In this document: in pieces, positions 1 through 4,235 of the stretch
How the letters are laid out: the number at the start of each line of letters is the position of its first letter
How positions within the stretch are numbered: the first letter of the stretch is position 1
DNA from: Succinatimonas sp. UBA6849
Lineage (GTDB): Bacteria > Pseudomonadota > Gammaproteobacteria > Enterobacterales > Succinivibrionaceae
Length of the DNA stretch: 5,658 nt
Direction of reading: 5' to 3'
NCBI GenBank assembly: GCA_002449335.1
Contig: DKDL01000039.1
Span: 1 to 5,658 of the forward strand
Notes under the pieces: model-generated
Seen by the model: the letters and a program-made list of their open reading frames with translations, nothing else
Database searches by the model: none
What the model was told of the DNA's origin: nothing
Translations under genes and position numbers: made by a program

Positions 1-44
1 GGTAAGGGTTCTGAATAGTTACAATTTTTCATTGAAATTCCTAA

Positions 45-79
45 AAGATCTTTAAAAGTTAAAAATAAGATCTTTAAAA
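45..79 (+). repeat. 13-bp direct repeat AAGATCTTTAAAA, two copies
   Basis: The 13-mer AAGATCTTTAAAA occurs exactly at 45-57 and at 67-79, a 22-base period (about two helical turns). Its core AAGATCTT is a perfect palindrome containing a GATC site, and recurs at 122-129. The helical phasing would fit a protein-binding array. In DNA this AT-rich, chance duplication is also possible. No function can be assigned from sequence alone. Confidence 0.4.
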
Positions 80-271
80 TTTTTATAAAACTATTTGATT
101 TTTATATAAAAAATATAATCAAAGATCTTGAATTGAAAATAGTAACATCTGGAATTTAATATACATTAGAGATGGACGTTTTTTCAAGAATGACGTACTG
201 CAAGATTAAAACTTCTATTTGAGGGGCTCGACTTAATAAAAAAGTTAAAAAATCTATCTTTCAATATCAGA

Positions 272-442
272 TTATGGCGAAATTATGAATCATCACTAAG
301 TTCACACTTTTAAAACAAGTGTAAACAAAAGAATCATAATTATGTTTTATACCAGCTCAAGCTGGTTGTGCGTTTTATTTGAAATTACTAAGAATACCTA
401 ATCATATTGTGATCTTGGTGTGCTTTAATAATTTCGCCATAA
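272..442. mobile_element. 171-bp MITE-like element with 35-bp imperfect inverted repeats
   Basis: The outer 15 bases TTATGGCGAAATTAT (272-286) are an exact reverse complement of 428-442. Pairing resumes inward after a symmetrical 7-base poorly matched patch. Positions 294-306 pair with 408-420 in 12 of 13 positions, counting one G-T. The two 35-base arms therefore match at about 29 positions. Near the centre is a small hairpin (ACCAGC, loop TCAA, GCTGGT at 351-366), and inside the left half there is a CATAATTATG palindrome (335-344) and an ACACTT/AAGTGT pair (304-309, 317-322). A TA dinucleotide stands at each edge of the TGGCGAAATTAT arms (273-274 and 440-441), as expected for a Tc1/IS630-type target duplication. 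That assignment is inference. There is no coding capacity. The alternative is a structured RNA. Confidence 0.45.
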
Positions 443-515
443 AAATTACATAGAAAATGATGAAATTATTCAAAATCTAAGTTCTAATAAGTCGGATTTC
501 CTTTCTAACTTTGTA

Positions 516-568
516 TGGATGATCTTGTAAATTAGAAGTTTCCTACTTCAAATTTACAAGATTATTCA
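516..568 (+). repeat. Strong 24-bp stem hairpin
   Basis: Positions 516-539 pair with 545-568 around the 5-base loop TTCCT (540-544). The inner 18 pairs (522-539 with 545-562) have a single A-A mismatch (534/550). The stem extends outward by six more pairs, two of them G-U if it is RNA. No T-run follows the stem on either strand, so it is not a typical intrinsic terminator. It lies about 140 bases before the ATPase/nuclease gene and just upstream of that gene's likely promoter. It could be an RNase III-type substrate, a small RNA stem, or a decayed repeat element. Confidence 0.55.
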
Positions 569-660
569 ACGTCATCAGCACCATCGAATCAATCTACCAA
601 CCTTTGTCTTGCAGTTTTTTTTTATTTTTGCGTACAGTCTTTATCTATAGCCTTTTAATG

Positions 661-666
661 TATACT
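661..666 (+). promoter_or_regulatory. Probable -10 box of the ATPase/nuclease gene
   Basis: TATACT (5 of 6 to TATAAT) would place transcription start near 672 and give a leader of about 35 bases to the ATG at 707. No strong -35 is seen at 16-18 bases upstream. A start point here would lie after the TTG at 668 and so argues against translation beginning there. Confidence 0.35.
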
Positions 667-694
667 TTTGTTTGCAAGGATGATTTGTATTTTT

Positions 695-698
695 AAGG
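695..698 (+). promoter_or_regulatory. Ribosome binding site that decides the start at 707
   Basis: AAGG stands 8 bases before the ATG at 707. The other AAGG (676-679) touches the ATG at 680 with no spacer, so that upstream ATG cannot use it. This favours the start at 707. Confidence 0.6.
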
Positions 699-706
699 TT
701 ACGGTA

Positions 707-2545
707 ATGTCTATTTCTCAGTTTTTATCTCTTCCAGAAAGTCCAAATGGCTTTGAAGAATTAAAAGAAGCCAACTGTTACTTTGTAGATAAGACAGAGT
801 TTATAAAGACTATGTTTACAGACTCAGCTTCAGTTCTGTTGTTCACAAGACCAAGACGCTTTGGTAAGACTTTGCTCATGACCATGTTTGAGTCTTTCTT
901 AAAAATCAATAAAGACAAACCATTCGATACCTCAATCCAACAACAGTATTTTAAAGGCACCAGGATACTAGATGACAAAGAGTTCTGTTCAAAGTTCATG
1001 GGACAGTATCCTGTGATTGAACTTTCTTTAAAAGATGTTGATGGTAATAACTTTGAAGAGGCTTATGAGAGCTTTGCTGCAACTATCTTTAGACTTGCAT
1101 CAGGATATAAATACTTACTTAACAGCAAAAAGCTTGATGATTCTGATAAAGAAGAGCTAAAAAACTTAACTACCAAAAGTTACTTAATACAACTCAAAAA
1201 TCAACTCAGTGTCAAAGATTCATTAAGAACCTTAGCATCAATTCTTTATAAAGAATACGGTAAGTACCCAGTACTTCTAATTGATGAGTATGACGTACCT
1301 TTAGCAAATGCCTCATACCATGACATACAGAATACAAAGCTGTATGGAGATGAAAAAGGCTTTAAAGCAGATTACCACTACAACATGGTAACCTTAATGA
1401 AAGGATTCTTTGGTATTTTAAAAGACAAGAATACACTAACAAAAGCAGTTATCACCGGTTGTTTAAAGGTAGCAAAGAACAGTTTATTTACAGGAGTAAA
1501 TAACCTTACTGTAAATACAGTTGCAGACAAAGAATCTAAATACACCGGCATCATAGGTTTTACTAAAGATGAAACCTTTAAGTTCTTAAAAGACTATGAG
1601 TTAGACGACTACTCTCAAAAGGTAAAAGAGCATTATGACGGTTATAAGTTCTTTGACAAAGAGATGTTCTGTCCATGGGATGTGGTTAAGTTTATAAGAA
1701 AGAACTTTGACTTTAAACAAAGTGGTAACCTTACTGAAATTAAGGCCGGTAACTACTGGGCAGGTACAACCTCTGATAAATCCTTATATGCCTATATTGG
1801 TTATTTAACCGATAAAGACAATCAGAAGATGCAAGACTTAGTTGATGGAAAATCAATTGGTTTTAAACTGAACGACTCCATGAACTATGACACTTTATCA
1901 GAGCATAACTCAGATGATTTCTGGTCATTACTCTTACATACAGGTTATTTAACTGTAGATTGGGATAAGACTCAAAAAGAAGAATTGTCAAAAGAAAACA
2001 ATAAAAACATTTTTGTAAGAATACCTAACCTTGAAATACTTGAGTGTTTTACAAATAACATTAAAGAGAAATTTAGTAATGTTGTAAAGAAAGATAACCT
2101 GGCTTTAAACATTGCTAATGCTTTATTAGATGGTAACGACTCTTTTGTTCAGGAGAAGCTAGGACCTTTATTACGTTCATTTGTATCAGTAAGAGATACT
2201 GCGACAAAAGCTCCTCACGAGAATTACTACCATGGTTTCTTAAATGGTATTTTTACGAACTGTAAAGATGACCTTGGTGAATACCACTCTAACATTGAGT
2301 CAGGTGATGGTTATGCAGATATTCTCTTTAAAGATGCTGATTGTAGAAAGGTTGCAATCATTGAGATTAAATCAGCGTCTGTAGGTTCAGATTTAGTAAC
2401 CTTAAGTGAAACAGCACTGTCTCAAATAGAAGATAAGAACTATTCTGAACAATTTATGGGTAACAGAATGATCCAAAGTATCTATGCTTATGGAATTGCC
2501 TTTGCTGGTAAAAACTGCTTTATAACCTGTAAAAAGATCAAGTAA
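707..2545 (+). CDS. AAA-ATPase-like protein with C-terminal PD-(D/E)XK nuclease-like domain
   Basis: A 612-aa protein of the AAA-ATPase-like (N-terminal) plus DUF1703/PD-(D/E)XK (C-terminal) family. The opening 'FVDKTEFI' is the usual family start (F26-I33). The nucleotide-binding loop is RPRRFGKT (48-55, K54 and T55), a form typical of this family in which the first glycine of the classical Walker A is absent. Walker B is LLIDEYD (190-196, D193, E194). Further family blocks are FTGVNNL (261-267), YDGYKF (310-315) and ENYYHGF (505-511). The nuclease core has D538 in GYADI and E553/K555 in IIEIKSA, so the expected acidic and lysine residues are all present and the gene looks intact. There is no signal peptide or membrane segment, so it should be cytoplasmic. 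The biological role of this family is unproven; defence or mobile-element roles are inference. The start at 707 is chosen over TTG 668 and ATG 680 because of the AAGG at 695-698 and the family-like N-terminus. It stands alone, convergent with the next gene. Confidence 0.9.
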   Translation: MSISQFLSLPESPNGFEELKEANCYFVDKTEFIKTMFTDSASVLLFTRPRRFGKTLLMTMFESFLKINKDKPFDTSIQQQYFKGTRILDDKEFCSKFMGQYPVIELSLKDVDGNNFEEAYESFAATIFRLASGYKYLLNSKKLDDSDKEELKNLTTKSYLIQLKNQLSVKDSLRTLASILYKEYGKYPVLLIDEYDVPLANASYHDIQNTKLYGDEKGFKADYHYNMVTLMKGFFGILKDKNTLTKAVITGCLKVAKNSLFTGVNNLTVNTVADKESKYTGIIGFTKDETFKFLKDYELDDYSQKVKEHYDGYKFFDKEMFCPWDVVKFIRKNFDFKQSGNLTEIKAGNYWAGTTSDKSLYAYIGYLTDKDNQKMQDLVDGKSIGFKLNDSMNYDTLSEHNSDDFWSLLLHTGYLTVDWDKTQKEELSKENNKNIFVRIPNLEILECFTNNIKEKFSNVVKKDNLALNIANALLDGNDSFVQEKLGPLLRSFVSVRDTATKAPHENYYHGFLNGIFTNCKDDLGEYHSNIESGDGYADILFKDADCRKVAIIEIKSASVGSDLVTLSETALSQIEDKNYSEQFMGNRMIQSIYAYGIAFAGKNCFITCKKIK

Positions 2546-2689
2546 CAAATTTGCTGTTGCAGTTTTTATTTACAAAAGATCACAGGTTAAATTATCAGCT
2601 TGAGCATAATGAGATGCTGCTCTCTATAAGATCTTCTCATAATTAGATGACCATCATACCAGGATATGTAGAATGGCGGATCGCGCGCC

Positions 2690-2780
2690 TAACTTGAGTC
2701 TTGTAGCGCGGTTTAACTTCAGTCTAGTAGCGCAGAAGTGGTAACAAGAAAAGCGCTACCAGCAAGAACTAGTAGCGCAG
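2690..2780 (+). repeat. Imperfect repeats with GTAGCGC core
   Basis: Two 21-base units at 2690-2710 and 2714-2734, period 24, differ at only three positions; both begin TAACTT and contain GTAGCGC. A third partial copy shares the exact 12-mer CTAGTAGCGCAG (2724-2735 and 2769-2780). One inverted copy, GCGCTAC, lies at 2753-2759 and can pair with any of the three forward GTAGCGC cores (2703-2709, 2727-2733, 2772-2778). This suggests local duplication of a stem element, perhaps giving alternative RNA folds. Confidence 0.6.
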
Positions 2781-2788
2781 GATTTTTT
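2745..2788. terminator. Probable bidirectional intrinsic terminator
   Basis: GCGCTAC (2753-2759) pairs perfectly with GTAGCGC (2772-2778) around a 12-base loop. On the + strand the stem is followed by AGGA and then six Ts (2783-2788). On the - strand it is followed directly by TTTTCTTG (2752-2745). A T-tract on both sides suits the position between two convergent genes, where it would end both transcripts. It is close to the stop of the - strand gene (about 44 bases away) but about 200 bases past the + strand gene. The 12-base loop is longer than ideal. Confidence 0.55.
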
Positions 2789-2821
2789 GAGAGTTTATGA
2801 GTTGTTATTTTTTACTATAGG

Positions 2822-4003
2822 TTAGATGTCTTCTTTTACCTCAAAATAGCTCTGAGGGTGGAAGCATACAGGGCAGACTTCAGGTGCTTTAGTACCGATA
2901 GAGAGGTGACCACAGTTTCTGCACTCCCATACACTGACACCGCTCTTTTCAAAGATCTTTTTAGCTTTTACATTAGATAAGAGCTTACGGTATCTTTGCT
3001 CATGCTCTTTTTCAATAGCTCCTACTGCTCTGAATTTAAAAGCAAGCTCTGTAAAGCCTTCTTCATCAGCATCTTTTGCCATGCTCTCGTACATATCAGT
3101 CCACTCGTAGTTCTCACCATCAGCTGCCGCCTCAAGATTGTCCTCAGTAGAACCAATACCACCTAATTCTTTAAACCACATCTTAGCGTGCTCTTTTTCG
3201 TTATCAGCTGTCTTTAAAAAGATGGCAGCGATCTGCTCGTAGCCTGCTTCCTTGGCAACTGAAGCAAAGTAGGTGTACTTGTTGCGAGCCTGTGATTCAC
3301 CTGCAAACGCTGTTTGAAGGTTCTTTTCAGTCTTGGTACCAGCGTACTTGTTGCCGTTTGCTTTATCTTCAGCTACAGCTTTAACTACAACCTTTTCAAA
3401 GTCTGAAGCTGGGTGTTTGCAGATAGGGCAGATAAAATCCTCAGGAAGCTCTTCACCAACATACTCATAGCCACAGATCTTGCATCTCCAAATGGTCTTA
3501 CCTTCAGATGTAACACCTACAGCTTCAGGCTTTGGTTTGATGTTGTTTAAATAGTATTCATAGGTTACAGAATGGATGTCATTTAAAACTTCCATATCAG
3601 TAATTTCACCTACGAACAGGGTATGTGATCCTAAGTCTAGTGTCTTATCAACTTTTACTGAAAAATAAGCATTAGTGCCTTCGGTTACATAGTAGATGCC
3701 GTTTTGAGCTCTCTGACATTGAGTGTATCCCTCAAACTTGTTGACATCGCGTCCTGACTGGAAGCCAAAGCGCTTGAAAAGCTCAAAAGGGGCTTTTTGA
3801 GAGAGTACTGACACATTAAATACGCCAGTTTTTACAATCATGTCATGAGTGAAGTTTGCTTTGTTAATGCAGATACTCATCTGATTAGGACCAGAGGCTG
3901 CCTGAATTGCGGTGTTGATGATACAACCGTTATCTTTTTCGCCATCTTTTGCAGTTAGGACAAAAAGGCCATAACTTAATTTGTACATTGCTTTAGTATT
4001 CAT
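2822..4003 (-). CDS. Flavin reductase-rubredoxin-rubrerythrin fusion (peroxide-reducing redox protein)
   Basis: A 393-aa protein with four modules. Residues 1 to about 155 are a flavin-reductase-like FMN-binding split barrel, as in high-molecular-weight rubredoxins. Residues 170-205 are a short rubredoxin with iron ligands C174, C177, C192 and C195 (CKICGYEY and CPIC). Residues about 222-345 are a rubrerythrin four-helix diiron domain, with E236, E269xxH272, E314/E315 and E331xxH334 as expected ligands. Residues 357-390 are a second rubredoxin-like site (C361, C364, C377, C380). All ligands are present. By family knowledge rubrerythrins reduce hydrogen peroxide to water with electrons from rubredoxin, and the flavin domain can take electrons from NAD(P)H. 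One chain could therefore carry the whole route in the cytoplasm; that is inference. The start is well supported: AGGAG lies 5 bases before ATG. The gene is monocistronic, with a Fur/PerR-like box over its promoter and a terminator after it. Its composition looks less AT-rich than its neighbours. Confidence 0.93.
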   Translation of the reverse strand: MNTKAMYKLSYGLFVLTAKDGEKDNGCIINTAIQAASGPNQMSICINKANFTHDMIVKTGVFNVSVLSQKAPFELFKRFGFQSGRDVNKFEGYTQCQRAQNGIYYVTEGTNAYFSVKVDKTLDLGSHTLFVGEITDMEVLNDIHSVTYEYYLNNIKPKPEAVGVTSEGKTIWRCKICGYEYVGEELPEDFICPICKHPASDFEKVVVKAVAEDKANGNKYAGTKTEKNLQTAFAGESQARNKYTYFASVAKEAGYEQIAAIFLKTADNEKEHAKMWFKELGGIGSTEDNLEAAADGENYEWTDMYESMAKDADEEGFTELAFKFRAVGAIEKEHEQRYRKLLSNVKAKKIFEKSGVSVWECRNCGHLSIGTKAPEVCPVCFHPQSYFEVKEDI

Positions 4004-4073
4004 GTGTTCTCCTGAATTTTATCTATTTAACAGCTTAAGAAACCTTGAACGTAAGCTATTAAAATTCCTTATT

Positions 4074-4092
4074 GATAATAATTACTATTATA
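4074..4092 (-). promoter_or_regulatory. Fur/PerR-like operator overlapping a TATAAT -10 box
   Basis: Read on the + strand, GATAATAATTACTATTATA fits the Fur hexamer layout (forward, forward, one base, reverse) of GATAAT-GATAAT-C-ATTATC: first hexamer 6/6, second 5/6 by the loose NATWAT rule, third 6/6 by the same rule. It matches the 19-base Fur consensus at 14 positions. On the - strand the last six bases read TATAAT, a perfect -10 for the rubrerythrin-fusion gene, giving a leader of roughly 75 bases. No good -35 is visible. Repressor binding would block the promoter. Fur and PerR sites are hard to tell apart in AT-rich DNA, so which regulator acts is uncertain. Confidence 0.55.
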
Positions 4093-4157
4093 GAATAAAT
4101 AGTAAAAAATTCATCTTTTGAAAGCTAAATTTGATAAGTTGATACAGATTATTTTTC

Positions 4158-4182
4158 TTTACTGACAAAATTTGTCAGTAAA
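4158..4182. promoter_or_regulatory. Perfect 12-1-12 palindrome, probable operator
   Basis: TTTACTGACAAA (4158-4169), a central A (4170) and its exact reverse complement (4171-4182) form a perfect palindrome. It ends 23 bases before the probable -10 of the right-hand gene, the position of an operator or activator site. T-rich DNA precedes the palindrome on each strand and A-rich DNA follows it, so it cannot be an ordinary terminator in either direction. The ACTGAC/GTCAGT arms do not match any regulator site I can name with confidence. A dimeric TetR- or MarR-type regulator is a guess. Confidence 0.6.
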
Positions 4183-4202
4183 AAATAGGTCTTAAAAATT
4201 CC

Positions 4203-4211
4203 TGGTATACA
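4203..4211 (+). promoter_or_regulatory. Extended -10 promoter element of the right-hand gene
   Basis: TGGTATACA has the TGn extension followed by TATACA (4206-4211). It would start transcription near 4218, leaving a leader of under 20 bases before ATG 4236. The matching -35 region is poor, which is common with extended -10 promoters, and the upstream palindrome would lie at about -36 to -60. Confidence 0.4.
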
Positions 4212-4226
4212 CTTCAAGTCTCATGT

Positions 4227-4230
4227 GAGG
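4227..4230 (+). promoter_or_regulatory. Ribosome binding site of the partial gene
   Basis: GAGG (within GTGAGG) is 5 bases before ATG 4236. It is the only in-frame ATG in this area with such a site, so it fixes the start of the unrecognised gene. Confidence 0.65.
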
Positions 4231-4235
4231 TGTAT

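Larger units (their letters stand above)
1..667. other. Non-coding, AT-rich, structured stretch
   Basis: No reading frame here has a convincing start, Shine-Dalgarno site and length. The sequence is very AT-rich. It contains three AAGATCTT palindromes near its left end (45-52, 67-74, 122-129), a 171-bp inverted-repeat element (272-442) and a long hairpin (516-568), listed separately. A possible sigma70-type promoter on the + strand is TTGAAA at 133-138 with TTTAAT at 155-160 (16-base spacer), which could make a transcript running into the inverted-repeat element. A T-run (615-623) precedes the promoter of the next gene. The stretch may be a regulatory or untranslated leader, a decayed mobile element, or both. 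Confidence 0.6.
2546..2821. other. Convergent intergenic region with repeats, no gene
   Basis: This is the gap between two genes that point at each other. No coding potential is seen. The first half (2546-2680) shows only weak features, including AAGATCTT at 2628-2635. The second half holds the GTAGCGC repeat cluster and a probable bidirectional terminator. Its local base composition (CGCGCG around 2681-2688) is notably richer in GC than the surrounding non-coding DNA. Confidence 0.6.
4004..4235. other. Divergent regulatory region
   Basis: These 232 bases separate the starts of two genes that point away from each other and should hold both promoters. Seen are the Shine-Dalgarno AGGAG of the left gene (4009-4013), a small AGCTTA/TAAGCT pair in its leader (4032-4037, 4052-4057), a Fur-like box over a -10 element (4074-4092), a 25-base palindrome (4158-4182), and an extended -10 for the right gene (4203-4211). 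No coding sequence is seen. Confidence 0.7.

Noticed and set aside
1..18. Possible 3' end of an upstream gene (codons for Gly-Lys-Gly-Ser-Glu and then TAG at 16-18)
   Set aside because: Only five codons are visible, which is too few to support a coding call.
172..222. Tiny 16-codon reading frame starting at ATG 172
   Set aside because: Weak ribosome site, no recognisable motif, and such frames are common in random AT-rich DNA.
668..706. Longer N-terminus for the ATPase/nuclease protein from TTG 668 or ATG 680
   Set aside because: TTG 668 overlaps the likely promoter and has no Shine-Dalgarno site; ATG 680 has AAGG touching it with no spacer; family members begin near the residues that follow ATG 707.
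778..999. Antisense 73-codon frame inside the ATPase/nuclease gene
   Set aside because: It lies wholly opposite a well-supported coding region and has no family features; it is a shadow frame.
2703..2780. tRNA-like look of TAGCGCAG...GTGGTAA...GCGCTACC
   Set aside because: No acceptor stem, anticodon arm or GGTTCGAATCC-type T arm can be placed; the likeness comes from the repeat core.
4072..4086. FNR-type site starting with TTGAT
   Set aside because: The second half-site ATTAC matches ATCAA at only three of five positions; the Fur-like reading fits better. The TTGAT at 4131-4135 also lacks its partner.
4158..4182. Palindrome as an intrinsic terminator
   Set aside because: The base run following the stem is A-rich, not T-rich, on both strands, and it lies upstream of both genes.
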